This document shows, one piece after another, positions 24,490-33,460 of a stretch of 64,000 nt of DNA. Below the pieces are notes generated by a model that had not been told where the DNA came from, did not search any database, and saw only the letters and a list, made by a program, of their open reading frames with translations. Position numbers and translations under genes: made by a program. The stretch spans positions 57,736-121,735 of the forward strand of contig CAZIMS010000009.1 in assembly GCA_964540515.1 (NCBI GenBank). The letters are read 5' to 3'. This stretch comes from JAOAGA01 sp964540515 (lineage in GTDB: Bacteria > CALINM01). The stretch's first letter is position 1. The number at the start of each line of letters is the position of its first letter.

Positions 24490-25011
24490 ATGGATCATCT
24501 TGATTTTTTAAAAAATTCTTTAAAGGAAGCAATAATCTTTGAACAAAATGGTAGAGAATTTTTTTTAAAGTCTGCTGAAGAGGCAAAAAATCCTTTTACC
24601 AAGGAAATATTTAAAACTCTTGCCGATGAGGAGTTAAAGCACATAAAAAGAGTAAAAGAGGTTTTTGATAGTCTCGTAAGGGGAAATATAATTCCAGAAA
24701 ATTTACCTGTCTCTGAAAATAAACCCTGGAAGAATATTTTCAAAGATGCCTTGGAAAGGTTTAAAGATCTTGTAAAAAGCGATATGCAGGATAAAGAAGC
24801 TATAAAGTTAGGTCTTGATTTTGAATCAAAGGGTTTTAAATTTTATGATGAGATGGCAAAAAAGTCATCAAATCCAATAGAGAAGAAGTTTTTTGAGATT
24901 TTGAGAGATGAGGAAGAGGGACATTACCTGTTAATTGAAAATTTAGAAAAATTTTTGCTAAACCCTGTTGATTGGTACGGAGAAAAGGAACATCATATCT
25001 TTGAGGGGTAA
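24490..25011 (+). CDS. Ferritin-like / rubrerythrin-family protein without rubredoxin domain
   Basis: 173 residues, mostly helical. The diiron pattern is duplicated: E in IIFEQNG and DEELKH in the first half, then FESKG and DEEEGH in the second half, i.e. Glu and ExxH ligands of a four-helix bundle. No CxxC rubredoxin domain follows. Such proteins detoxify peroxide or store iron in anaerobes. An AGGAGG ribosome site lies 4-5 bases before the ATG. It is downstream of aconitase, an oxidant-sensitive Fe-S enzyme, which fits a protective role; that link is inference. Confidence 0.82.
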   Translation: MDHLDFLKNSLKEAIIFEQNGREFFLKSAEEAKNPFTKEIFKTLADEELKHIKRVKEVFDSLVRGNIIPENLPVSENKPWKNIFKDALERFKDLVKSDMQDKEAIKLGLDFESKGFKFYDEMAKKSSNPIEKKFFEILRDEEEGHYLLIENLEKFLLNPVDWYGEKEHHIFEG

Positions 25012-25014
25012 GAA

Positions 25015-25770
25015 ATAGGAAAATTAACTTTTTCTTTAATCTTATCTATATTTTTTTTAACTTTTTCTCTAACTTTGTCTGATGCACTCTCTTTAGGGTG
25101 GTTGGCGAAGGATCCATTAAAAAAGGGAGAGATATATCTTGATAAGGTAATTGATGGTGATACAATACTTTTAAAAGATGGCAGATATGTAAGGCTTATT
25201 GGGATAGATACGCCTGAGGTTAGAAGAAAGATTGATGGTAAATGGGTAGATATCTCAGAACCCTATAGTAGAGAAGCTACCGAGTTTTTAAAAAAAATTT
25301 TATATGATAAAAAAATAACTCTTGATTACGATAGCGAGATCAAAGACAGCTACAATAGAGAGCTTTGTTACGTATACTCAGATGGTATCTTAGTTAATGA
25401 TGCAATCTTAAAGGAAGGGTTAGCTTTCCCTTACTTAAAAAACAAGAAACTTAAGTATTATCAGAGACTCAAAAATGCCTTTTATGAGGCCGTGAGACAA
25501 CAAAAAAATATCTATAAGATAAATCTGAAAGGTGAGAAGAATTTAAATAAATATGTAGGAAAGGATGTTTTTTACGAAGGGGTTGTAAGAAACATTCATT
25601 TGGGTTCCTCTTCAACTGAGCTAATTTTTGATAACTTGATTGTTATAGCTGAAGGTTCACATAGAGGTATAAAAAGAGGAGATTACTTGTTTGCCTATGG
25701 AAAACTTACTCAGAAAAATAGGAGATTTATAATAATATCTCAGAGAAATAGGATCTTTTATTTTGATTGA
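25015..25770 (+). CDS. Exported thermonuclease (staphylococcal nuclease-like), apparent ATA start
   Basis: 251 residues if started at the ATA at 25015. From there the frame encodes Lys-4, a hydrophobic run LTFSLILSIFFLTFSLTLS and an SDA-like cleavage site: a normal signal peptide. GAGG lies 8 bases upstream at the very end of the ferritin-like gene. The alternative TTG at 25075 would cut the signal peptide off and has no ribosome site. The SNase domain follows: VIDGDTILL, VRLIGIDTPE with the catalytic Arg, and AGLAFPY-like EGLAFPYLKN. The C-terminal ~70 residues form a second beta-rich region. The gene end overlaps the convergent regulator by 13 bases. Confidence 0.8.
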   Translation: MGKLTFSLILSIFFLTFSLTLSDALSLGWLAKDPLKKGEIYLDKVIDGDTILLKDGRYVRLIGIDTPEVRRKIDGKWVDISEPYSREATEFLKKILYDKKITLDYDSEIKDSYNRELCYVYSDGILVNDAILKEGLAFPYLKNKKLKYYQRLKNAFYEAVRQQKNIYKINLKGEKNLNKYVGKDVFYEGVVRNIHLGSSSTELIFDNLIVIAEGSHRGIKRGDYLFAYGKLTQKNRRFIIISQRNRIFYFD

Positions 25771-27227
25771 TCAAAAGAAGAAAAAAGTTCATCAAAATTG
25801 TTTCCATCCTCAGGATAGGAAACAATTTTGTATATAAAAGGGATACCCTCTTTTGAAAGCTTCTCTCTTAGGAAATTTATTTTCTCATTTATCTCTTCAA
25901 CGCCTGTTTGATCAAAAACTACAAAGTCGTCGCCACCAGCTCTAACAACGATTGATGGTGTAAGAAATATAGATTGTAGATAATGGGCTGTTTTAATAAT
26001 TATCTCATCACCCTTTATCCTTCCTTTTGTTCTGTTTATTTCTGATATGCCCTTTATATCAATTAGTACTAAGTAAAAGGTCTGATTTTCCTGAATCTTC
26101 TCCTTTAAAAAGTTTTTTAAGTAGGGGTACCAGTATAGACCTGTAAGAAAATCTATATAAACCATCGCTTCTCTAAACTTCTCTATATAGGGAGATATAG
26201 AGCTTTTTACTTCTTCTAAATCTTCTATTTCTTCAAGTACTGATATAGATGCTTCTCTCAAATCAGGGTCAAATTTTTTACCGAACTCAGATATTATGTA
26301 ATCTATCACGTCGTTCTTTGCCATCTTTTTTCTATAGGGTCTTAAAGAAGAAAGGGCATCATAATTATCCGCAATGGATATTATTCTCGATTCAAGGGGG
26401 ATATTTTTAGCCTTTAAACCTTCTGGATAACCTTTTCCGTCAAAGTTTTCGTGGTGATATTTTATCCAGGGTATTATGCTATTTAGTGGTGTTATCTCAG
26501 AAACTATTAAGGCACTCATACCAGGATGATTTTTCATAATCATATACTCAAAATCTGTTAGTTTTCCGGGCTTAAGCAGGATCAGGTCTGGAATACCAAC
26601 CTTTCCTACATCGTGGAGAAGTCCTGCAAGCTCAAGTTTCTTTAATGATTCTTCTTCAAAGCCCAATTTTTTTGCTATTTTAGTAGATATTAGAGCCACT
26701 CTTTCTGAATGACCTCTTGTATAAGGGTCTCGAGCTTCTATAGCGTTTGCCAGTGCTTTAACAGATTGTATGGCGAGCTGTTCTAACATTTCTGTTCGTT
26801 CTTTAAGAAGGCTCTCAACGTGACTAAAGTATTTCTTGCTTTGTTTAATGTTTAAACAATAATTAAGAGCACTATCTATCTTTTCTTTTATTTGTTGTAA
26901 TGTGAAGGGCTTTGGTATAAAGTCAAAGACACCTTTAGAAAGGGCAGATTGAATTATCTCAACATTAACGGAACCACTAATAATTATTATTGGAATGTCT
27001 TTATAAATGCCACTTTTAAGATTATCTACAAAGGGTAGGGAGTTTACTCCTTTCAAAAACACATCAAGTATTACTAAATCTACTTCAGGATTGGAGGAGA
27101 AAAATTTATTAGCTTCATCAATCTCTGAAAATGCCTCTACTTGGTATCCCAAAAGCTCACCAAAATCTTTTAACATCTCTCGAGGAGCCGTATCATCATC
27201 TATTATAACTATTCTTGGTTCTTTCAT
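25758..27227 (-). CDS. Response regulator with HD-GYP and degenerate GGDEF domains
   Basis: 489 residues. REC domain 1-120 with the acceptor Asp55 in VILDVF. HD-GYP domain ~160-330 with LLHDVGK and HHENFDGKGYPEGL, the complete signature of a cyclic-di-GMP phosphodiesterase. Then a GGDEF-like domain from ~370 with FLTGLYWYPYLKNFL and the signature changed to AGGDDF; catalysis there is doubtful. The upstream hybrid kinase overlaps its start by 4 bases, so phosphorylation by that kinase is the natural inference. Output should be control of c-di-GMP level. Confidence 0.88.
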   Translation of the reverse strand: MKEPRIVIIDDDTAPREMLKDFGELLGYQVEAFSEIDEANKFFSSNPEVDLVILDVFLKGVNSLPFVDNLKSGIYKDIPIIIISGSVNVEIIQSALSKGVFDFIPKPFTLQQIKEKIDSALNYCLNIKQSKKYFSHVESLLKERTEMLEQLAIQSVKALANAIEARDPYTRGHSERVALISTKIAKKLGFEEESLKKLELAGLLHDVGKVGIPDLILLKPGKLTDFEYMIMKNHPGMSALIVSEITPLNSIIPWIKYHHENFDGKGYPEGLKAKNIPLESRIISIADNYDALSSLRPYRKKMAKNDVIDYIISEFGKKFDPDLREASISVLEEIEDLEEVKSSISPYIEKFREAMVYIDFLTGLYWYPYLKNFLKEKIQENQTFYLVLIDIKGISEINRTKGRIKGDEIIIKTAHYLQSIFLTPSIVVRAGGDDFVVFDQTGVEEINEKINFLREKLSKEGIPFIYKIVSYPEDGNNFDELFSSFDQSK

Positions 27228-29437
27228 TTAATACCTAATATGGAGATGAGGTCGTTAAAACTAAAGGGTTTAATAAGAAAAGGACGTCCTGTCTTTTTTA
27301 GTTTTTCTCTTGTATCAAGACTTACCTCTCCGGTTATGAAGACAACTCTTTTTGCTAACTCTTCATTTTCTTTTAATAAATCGTAGAAAAGCTCTGTTCC
27401 ATCTTTATCAGGTAACCTGTTATCAAGTATAATAACATCATAAGTATTATGTTTCATTAGTTTAACAGCGCTCTGGGCATCCTTTGCCTCGTCAACTCTA
27501 TATTTGAAAGTAAAAAGTATATCAGATAAATATTCTCTAACTGTAGTGTCGTCGTCAATGACTAATGCCTTTTTAAACTCATCAGGTTTAAAGGAGGTCT
27601 TGTCATCAATGTTATCAGTAATTTTTTCTTCTTTCTTAATAGTAATAGGAAGCTGTATTTTGAAGGTAGTACCATTTTTTGAGGTCTCGAAGCTTATAGT
27701 ACCTTTATGCATCTGAATAATTCTATGAACAAGAGATAATCCTAATCCTGTTCCTTTACCCTGCGATTTTGTGGTAAAGAAGGGTTGGAAGATTTTATCT
27801 TTTATATTCTCCGGAATGCCATGTCCATTGTCAGAAACAGTTAGTACGACATTATTGTCATCTATTTTTTTAGCCTCAAGTTTAACTTTATTTCCTTTAC
27901 CGCCGCTTGTTATAGCATCAAAGGCGTTCTGAAGAAGATTTAAAACCACCTGCTGTATTAGTCCAGAGTTGCAATAAACTAATGGCAAATTATCTTCAAT
28001 ATCAATCTCAAGGTGAATGTTATTTTCCTCGAAGGAGGCAGATATCAAAAAGCTAACTTCTTTTAAGGTAGAAGAGATGTCTGTGTAAGACATATCCATT
28101 ATTTGTTGTTTTCTTGAGAATTTTAAAAGGTTTTCGATTATATTCTTAACTCTAAAACTTTCTCTTTGAATCTTATCTACAACATCTAATACTTTCTTAG
28201 GTACCAAATCCTTGTAAAATGTAAGCAACTCAGCGTAACCTATAATTCCTGTTATAGGATTATTAATCTCGTGGGCAATATTTGCGGCTAACTCACCTAT
28301 TGATACCAATTTAGCTGATTGAATAAGCTCTTCCTGAGTCTTTAATTCTGATGTTATGTCATTGAAAGTTATAATCACACACTCCTGATTATTAAATATT
28401 AAAGGAGAGGCGCTAAGCTTGTAATAGTTATCATCAAGCGTGAAAATTTTTGTGTAAGTATTTTCTTTTTTAGAATCAGCTATACTGTTAAAAATTTCAT
28501 CAATAGAGATATCATCAATATAAAAGAGCTTACTCTCTCTAAAAGAGCCTGCTTTGTCGATTATTTTTTTTGCTTTATCGTTCATCTTGATAATTTCCTT
28601 GTTGACATTAACGAATAGTAGCCCTTCGCTCATTCTTGAGATAATATTCTCTAGGAGACTATTAATTTGTTGAATCTGCTTTTCCTTTAGTACCTCTCCC
28701 GTAATATCTTCTTGTATTTCTACTATTTTATTAATTTTTCCATCTAAATCATATATGGGATAGCTTGAAATATTTATGTACCTAATGCCACTTTCTGTGG
28801 GGACTTCAATTATATCTCTTGTAGCTTTTCCTTCAAAGCTTTCTGCAACAGGACAGCCTCCGTCCTTTAAGCAAAAGTCTTTACCAAAGGTTAAGTCATA
28901 ACATTTTTTACCAATGATATCATCAAGATTAAGACCTCTCTTTTTCAAAAATGAGTTGTTTGCTAAACTTATAGTCCTCTCAGAATCTATGATTATTATC
29001 TCACTACCAACACTGTTTAAGATAGTGTCAAGGAAGTCTCGCTCTTGTTTGAGCTTCTTTTCTACCTGTTTAATTTTAAGGGCTGTATTTATTCTGGCGA
29101 AGAGCTCATTCTCATCAAAAGGCTTTGTTATATAGTCAATAGCCCCAAGATTAAGACCTGTAACAAGGTCTTTTTTATCTAAATATCGGGCTGTTAAGAA
29201 GATTATCGGTATATCTTTAATATTGTCTTTTTCTTTTATCATCTTACAAAGCGTAAAACCATCAATCTCAGGCATCATTATATCAAGGATAATTAAGTCA
29301 GGGCCTTCCTTCTCAATAATAGAGATTGCATCTTTTGGATAAGAAGACAATATAGTAGAGTAACCTCTTTGTTTGAGATATAAATCTAATATTTTTAAAT
29401 TTTCAATCTCATCGTCTATAACTAAAATTTTCTCCAT
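27224..29437 (-). CDS. Hybrid sensor histidine kinase (REC-PAS-PAS-HisKA-HATPase-REC)
   Basis: 737 residues, no membrane segment. N-terminal REC with Asp52 in LIILDIMMPEIDG. A PAS domain (~125-250) contains KCYDLTFGKDFCLKDGGCP, a cysteine-bearing PAS pattern that could bind a cofactor. A second PAS (~265-365) precedes the HisKA helix with the phospho-acceptor AHEINNPITGIIGY. The HATPase follows with DNGHGIPENI and GTGLGLSLV, and a C-terminal REC with VIILDNRLPDKDG. It forms a translationally coupled pair with the HD-GYP regulator. Its promoter faces the pabB promoter in an 82-base gap. The stimulus is unknown. Confidence 0.88.
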   Translation of the reverse strand: MEKILVIDDEIENLKILDLYLKQRGYSTILSSYPKDAISIIEKEGPDLIILDIMMPEIDGFTLCKMIKEKDNIKDIPIIFLTARYLDKKDLVTGLNLGAIDYITKPFDENELFARINTALKIKQVEKKLKQERDFLDTILNSVGSEIIIIDSERTISLANNSFLKKRGLNLDDIIGKKCYDLTFGKDFCLKDGGCPVAESFEGKATRDIIEVPTESGIRYINISSYPIYDLDGKINKIVEIQEDITGEVLKEKQIQQINSLLENIISRMSEGLLFVNVNKEIIKMNDKAKKIIDKAGSFRESKLFYIDDISIDEIFNSIADSKKENTYTKIFTLDDNYYKLSASPLIFNNQECVIITFNDITSELKTQEELIQSAKLVSIGELAANIAHEINNPITGIIGYAELLTFYKDLVPKKVLDVVDKIQRESFRVKNIIENLLKFSRKQQIMDMSYTDISSTLKEVSFLISASFEENNIHLEIDIEDNLPLVYCNSGLIQQVVLNLLQNAFDAITSGGKGNKVKLEAKKIDDNNVVLTVSDNGHGIPENIKDKIFQPFFTTKSQGKGTGLGLSLVHRIIQMHKGTISFETSKNGTTFKIQLPITIKKEEKITDNIDDKTSFKPDEFKKALVIDDDTTVREYLSDILFTFKYRVDEAKDAQSAVKLMKHNTYDVIILDNRLPDKDGTELFYDLLKENEELAKRVVFITGEVSLDTREKLKKTGRPFLIKPFSFNDLISILGIK

Positions 29438-29447
29438 ATATTATGTT

Positions 29448-29476
29448 ATTCTAATATCTTTTCATATTTTTGTAAA
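29448..29476 (-). promoter_or_regulatory. Promoter of the hybrid kinase operon
   Basis: Minus strand TTTACA (29471-29476), 17 bases, TAGAAT (29448-29453). The predicted start lies only about 4 bases before the ATG at 29437, and no ribosome site is present. Confidence 0.5.
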
Positions 29477-29481
29477 TCTAA

Positions 29482-29511
29482 TTGATATTTTTATTTCTTA
29501 AGATTTAAAAT
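29482..29511 (+). promoter_or_regulatory. Promoter of pabB, (near-)leaderless
   Basis: TTGATA (29482-29487), 18 bases, TAAAAT (29506-29511), then 8 bases to the ATG at 29520 with no ribosome site. It lies beside the oppositely directed kinase promoter. Confidence 0.45.
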
Positions 29512-29519
29512 AAACTGCA

Positions 29520-30881
29520 ATGATTCTTGAAAGGCTAAAAGAAAAGATATCTTTGAATGATATAATAAGCTTTCTTGGTACGAAGGAAGGATTTTACTGC
29601 CTTGATAGCGGAAATAGCGAGCTTCCTCGAGGGAGATACTCCTATGTTGGCATTAAACCAGAGTTTTCTATCTATTGTATAGGAGATAGTCTTTTTTTGA
29701 GAGAAAACAATAAAGTTAGGGCTTTAAAAGATGATATTTTTACATTTATAAGAGCACATCTTGGTAAAAGAAAGGTAACAAAAAAAGCTTTCCCTTTCAA
29801 CTCAGGATTTATTGGATATATTACTTACGACTTTGGTTGGAATCTTGATAAATTCAATAGAAAAAAGATGTTAAAAAGGGTATTAAATCTACCTCTCATA
29901 AAATTTAATTATTACTCCGAAGTTTTGGTATATGACCACAAATTCGAAGATCTGTATTATATTAATGAGAAAGACAATAAAGACTGGAAAGATATCTTAA
30001 AATTCTTCAAAAAGGTTAAGTCTAAAAAAGAAGATATTAGAATAGACAATTTAAGATCATCTTTTTCTTATAGAAACTATGAAAAGGCAATCTTAAAAAC
30101 CAAAGATTATATAAAATCTGGAGATATTTATCAGGCAAACATATCACAAAGATTCTCGGTAAATGCAAGCTTTAATCCTGTTGACTTTTATTTAAAATTA
30201 AGAGAGATTAGTCCAGCTCCCTTTGGTGCCTATTTAAGAGATCCCTTTGCCACAGTAGTTTGTAACTCTCCAGAGAGGTTCCTTTATAAAAAGGGGAGAT
30301 ACATAGAAACCTGTCCTATAAAGGGTACGAGAAAAAGATATTTTGACAAAGAAAAAGATTTATATCAAAAAAAAGAGTTAAGAAAAAGTCAGAAGGATAG
30401 GGCAGAACATATTATGATAGTGGATTTGGAAAGGAATGATTTAGGAAAGATCTGTGAGATTGGCTCTGTTAAAGTAAAAAAACTTTTTTCTATAGAGTCC
30501 TATGCCAATGTCCATCATATGGTTTCCATCGTTTATGGTAAGCTGAAAAAGTCCTTAGATATTACCGATTGTATTAAGGCTACCTTTCCTGGAGGTTCTA
30601 TAACAGGCGCACCAAAGCTAAGATCAATGGAGATAATAGATGAGTTAGAACCAGTTAGCAGAGGGATCTATTGTGGTTCAATAGGATATATAGATAACTC
30701 AGGTGATGCCGATTTTAATATCGCCATAAGAACAGGTGTCATCACAAGAGGTAAGATGTATTTTTATGTAGGTGGGGGGATAGTTGCTGACTCTGAGCCT
30801 AAGTTAGAGTATGAAGAAACTATTACTAAGGCTAAGGCTTTTTTGTCGGCATTAAACTTATCAGAGATAAAAGAGTTATAA
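29520..30881 (+). CDS. pabB: Aminodeoxychorismate synthase component I
   Basis: 453 residues of the chorismate-binding fold. Family segments are SGDIYQANISQRF, CPIKGTRKR, DLERNDLGKI and FPGGSITGAPKLRSMEII. The PIKGT sequence, with the catalytic lysine, is characteristic of PabB; anthranilate synthase TrpE has PIAGT. It converts chorismate to 4-amino-4-deoxychorismate for folate synthesis, using ammonia from PabA (not in the window). pabC begins one base after its stop. No tryptophan-binding LLES-type element is evident at the N-terminus. Confidence 0.92.
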   Translation: MILERLKEKISLNDIISFLGTKEGFYCLDSGNSELPRGRYSYVGIKPEFSIYCIGDSLFLRENNKVRALKDDIFTFIRAHLGKRKVTKKAFPFNSGFIGYITYDFGWNLDKFNRKKMLKRVLNLPLIKFNYYSEVLVYDHKFEDLYYINEKDNKDWKDILKFFKKVKSKKEDIRIDNLRSSFSYRNYEKAILKTKDYIKSGDIYQANISQRFSVNASFNPVDFYLKLREISPAPFGAYLRDPFATVVCNSPERFLYKKGRYIETCPIKGTRKRYFDKEKDLYQKKELRKSQKDRAEHIMIVDLERNDLGKICEIGSVKVKKLFSIESYANVHHMVSIVYGKLKKSLDITDCIKATFPGGSITGAPKLRSMEIIDELEPVSRGIYCGSIGYIDNSGDADFNIAIRTGVITRGKMYFYVGGGIVADSEPKLEYEETITKAKAFLSALNLSEIKEL

Positions 30882-30882
30882 G

Positions 30883-31689
30883 ATGAGAGTATATCTTAAT
30901 GGTGCTTTTTTAGAAGAAGTCAATGCCCACATCTCGCCCTTTGATAGAGGTTTTTTATATGGTGATGGTATTTTTGAGACTATTAAGTGCATCGAAGGCA
31001 AACCAATGCTTTTAAGAGAGCATGTAAAAAGATTAAAAAGTGGGCTTAAGGAGTTAAATATATCTATAAAAGAAGAATACAGAGATTTCAAATTAATAAT
31101 TGAGAGTTTATTGGATTACAATTCTTTGAGAGATTGTTCTGCCTATGTAAGAATATCAATAAGCAGAGGTGTTACAAAGGCTTTGAGAGATTTTGATGCA
31201 AAAAATCCAACAGTATTTATCTTTACAAGAAAGATAGATGAGGATAGTCTCTCAAATATGCGAAAAAAAGGAGTGATTTTAAAAACTGTTACTTATTACA
31301 GAAGTTTTTTGCCTCACTTTAAACATTTAAATTATTTGGCCTCTATATATAGCTTAATGAATAACAGAGATTGTGATGAGGTATTATTTTTAGATGAAAG
31401 AAAAAAGATTTTGGAAGGTGCTACGAGTAATATCTTTTTTGTTAATGAAAAAGCCATATATACACCAAAGGATAAAATTTTAAAAGGCCTTTATAGAGAT
31501 TTTATTATTAAAAAGATGAGAGCTCTAAATTTTAAGGTTTTAGAACAAGAGATACCTTTAAGAGAGATAGACAATTTTTATTCTGCTTTTATAACAAACT
31601 CAATTATTCAGATTATACCTGTTAGAAAGATTGACCAAGTTGAGTTTGACATACAAAATAGGCTATTCCAAAAACTTTGCAGTTTTTAA
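30883..31689 (+). CDS. pabC: Aminodeoxychorismate lyase (class IV PLP aminotransferase fold)
   Basis: 268 residues. FDRGFLYGDGIFETI near residue 20 and EGATSNIFFV near 185 are class IV signatures, and the PLP lysine lies in HFKHLNYLASIY. It releases pyruvate from aminodeoxychorismate to give p-aminobenzoate. Position directly after pabB supports PabC over branched-chain aminotransferase or D-amino acid aminotransferase, which share the fold. No terminator is evident before the next promoter at 31742. Confidence 0.88.
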   Translation: MRVYLNGAFLEEVNAHISPFDRGFLYGDGIFETIKCIEGKPMLLREHVKRLKSGLKELNISIKEEYRDFKLIIESLLDYNSLRDCSAYVRISISRGVTKALRDFDAKNPTVFIFTRKIDEDSLSNMRKKGVILKTVTYYRSFLPHFKHLNYLASIYSLMNNRDCDEVLFLDERKKILEGATSNIFFVNEKAIYTPKDKILKGLYRDFIIKKMRALNFKVLEQEIPLREIDNFYSAFITNSIIQIIPVRKIDQVEFDIQNRLFQKLCSF

Positions 31690-31741
31690 ATTTTCAAATT
31701 ACTAAATAATTTTTTATTGCTTTGTTTATCTTACAAAAGGC

Positions 31742-31770
31742 TTGACATTTTTATTTTTTATCAATATTAT
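31742..31770 (+). promoter_or_regulatory. Sigma-70-type promoter of the Fe-S/cytochrome b pair
   Basis: TTGACA (31742-31747), 17 bases, TATTAT (31765-31770). The start should be near 31777, giving a ~30-base leader that ends in AAAGGAG before the ATG at 31807. Confidence 0.7.
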
Positions 31771-31806
31771 TATATATATGATTTTTTGAATTAAAGGAGA
31801 GTGATT

Positions 31807-32805
31807 ATGGATATTAAAATTAGTCGAAGAAATTTTTTATTAGGCACGGGCTTGTTAACAGCAGGGAGTTTACTGCCAGCTGTAAGTGCTAATAGTGCGA
31901 TTGATGATGGTTCCTTTGCTACTCTAATTGACTTAACAAAATGTGATGGCTGTAAAGAATATGAGATGCCACTTTGTGTAAAGGCCTGTAAAAATGGCAA
32001 TCAAAGTAAGTTTCCTGAGCCTGATAAGAAAATGTTAAAGCCCTATTGGCCACAAAAGTTTTATGATGACTGGAGCTCGAAAAGAAATGTCATAGATAGA
32101 TTAACTCCATACAACTGGATCTTTGTTCAAAGAGTGAAAATTAATAAAGACGGTAAAGAGGAAGAAATATCTGTTCCAAGAAGATGTATGCATTGTGATA
32201 ATCCACCCTGTGCAAAGCTCTGTCCTTTTGGAGTTAATAAAAAACACTCTGAAGGTCCTGTAACCATAGATTGCAAACTCTGCTTTGGCGGTGCTAAATG
32301 TAAGGATGTCTGCCCATGGGGTGTACCTCAAAGACAGGCAGGTGTAGGTATATATACAAAATTAGACCCTCTACCAGTAGGCGGCGGGGTTATGTATAAA
32401 TGTGATTTGTGTTTCGATGAGATAAAGAAGGGAAACGTCCCTTATTGTGTTAAAGATTGTCCTAAGAAGGCTATAAGTTTTGGAAGACGTAGTGAGATAT
32501 TTAAGATGGCAGATGCCATGGCAAAAGAAAAAGGTTTATATATATACGGAAAAGAAGAAAACGGCGGTACTTCTACAATTTATTTGAGCTCTGTATCTTT
32601 TGAAGAGATTGATAAAGCGATTATAGCATCTACAGAAGACAATAAAAAGGTTATGAGATTCCACAAACCAAAGAATATGTTAGAGAAATATAAAAATTTA
32701 GCTAGATTAGTACTTTTCGCTCCTATTTTAGGAATAATATCTGCATTATTTTCTGCTAATAGTGATATAAAGAAAAATTTAAGAAAGGAGAAAAAACATG
32801 AGTAA
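31807..32805 (+). CDS. Tat-exported four-cluster ferredoxin subunit (FdnH/HybA-like)
   Basis: I start at the ATG at 31807: MDIKISRRNFLLGTG is a twin-arginine signal (SRRNFL) placed at a normal distance, and AAAGGAG precedes it. The body carries four cysteine clusters in the FdhB/HybA pattern: CDGCKEYEMPLCVKAC, CMHCDNPPCAKLCPFG, CKLCFGGAKCKDVCPWG and CDLCFDEI...CVKDCP. A C-terminal membrane helix (LVLFAPILGIISALF) anchors it. Such subunits pass electrons between a periplasmic molybdenum or hydrogenase catalytic subunit and a membrane cytochrome b. The cytochrome is next; the catalytic subunit is absent here. Confidence 0.88.
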   Translation: MDIKISRRNFLLGTGLLTAGSLLPAVSANSAIDDGSFATLIDLTKCDGCKEYEMPLCVKACKNGNQSKFPEPDKKMLKPYWPQKFYDDWSSKRNVIDRLTPYNWIFVQRVKINKDGKEEEISVPRRCMHCDNPPCAKLCPFGVNKKHSEGPVTIDCKLCFGGAKCKDVCPWGVPQRQAGVGIYTKLDPLPVGGGVMYKCDLCFDEIKKGNVPYCVKDCPKKAISFGRRSEIFKMADAMAKEKGLYIYGKEENGGTSTIYLSSVSFEEIDKAIIASTEDNKKVMRFHKPKNMLEKYKNLARLVLFAPILGIISALFSANSDIKKNLRKEKKHE

Positions 32806-33460
32806 AAATAACAAGATTTTAAGACATACAAGGAAAGAAATATTAATTCATTGGCTTGTAGCTATAAGTGGGATTGTATTGATTATTAGCGGCTTTGGTG
32901 AGATGCCAATGTATAAAAGGTATAATATAACTAAGATTCCATTTTTGCAATTTTTGGGTAGTTATGAGATCAACTTAATAATCCATTATGTTTTTGCAGC
33001 AATCTTTGTTTTTGCCGTATTTTTTCATATTTTTTATCATTCAAAAAAGAGAGAGTTTTCATTACTACCAAAGAAGGGAGACTTTAAAGAGAGTATACAT
33101 GTGTTAAAGGCAATTATTAAAGGAGAAAAAGAGCCTCCCCATCTAAAGTTTTTGGCTGAACAAAGACTTGCCTATGTTGCCATTGGTTTTGTTAGTCTTA
33201 TACTAATAGTAACAGGACTAATTAAAACTTATAAAAATTTAGGCCCAATAGTTTTAAACCCAGATTTTCTAATGATTGTCACATTGATTCATACGATTGC
33301 TACTATATTCTTTATTATATTGTTGATTTTACATTTAGGTGCTTTTATTGTTAAAGATAATAGAGAGCTTTTAAAGTCAATGTTTACAGGTTATGTGAAT
33401 TATGATTATGCAAGAAGAAGACATCCAAAATGGTTAGAAGAAATGGAGAAACAAAATTAA
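32798..33460 (+). CDS. Membrane cytochrome b subunit (FdnI/HyaC-like)
   Basis: 220 residues with four predicted membrane helices (about 18-38, 55-80, 125-145, 160-185). Histidines suitable for haem b ligation lie in ILIHWLVAISG, IIHYVFAAIFVFAVFFHIFYH and LIHTIATIFFIILLILHLG. This is the layout of formate dehydrogenase gamma / Ni-Fe hydrogenase cytochrome b subunits. It overlaps the Fe-S subunit gene by 8 bases. It should link that subunit to the quinone pool. The last 4 bases overlap the convergent thiL. Confidence 0.82.
   Translation: MSKNNKILRHTRKEILIHWLVAISGIVLIISGFGEMPMYKRYNITKIPFLQFLGSYEINLIIHYVFAAIFVFAVFFHIFYHSKKREFSLLPKKGDFKESIHVLKAIIKGEKEPPHLKFLAEQRLAYVAIGFVSLILIVTGLIKTYKNLGPIVLNPDFLMIVTLIHTIATIFFIILLILHLGAFIVKDNRELLKSMFTGYVNYDYARRRHPKWLEEMEKQN

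Noticed and set aside
25075..25077. TTG as the start of the nuclease
   Set aside because: No ribosome site; it removes most of a clear signal peptide encoded just upstream in frame.
25761..25776. TTTTGAT-TG-ATCAAAA as an FNR/CRP-type operator
   Set aside because: The spacer is 2 bases, not 4, and it lies in the overlapping 3' ends of two convergent genes. If functional it is more likely a 3'-end hairpin.
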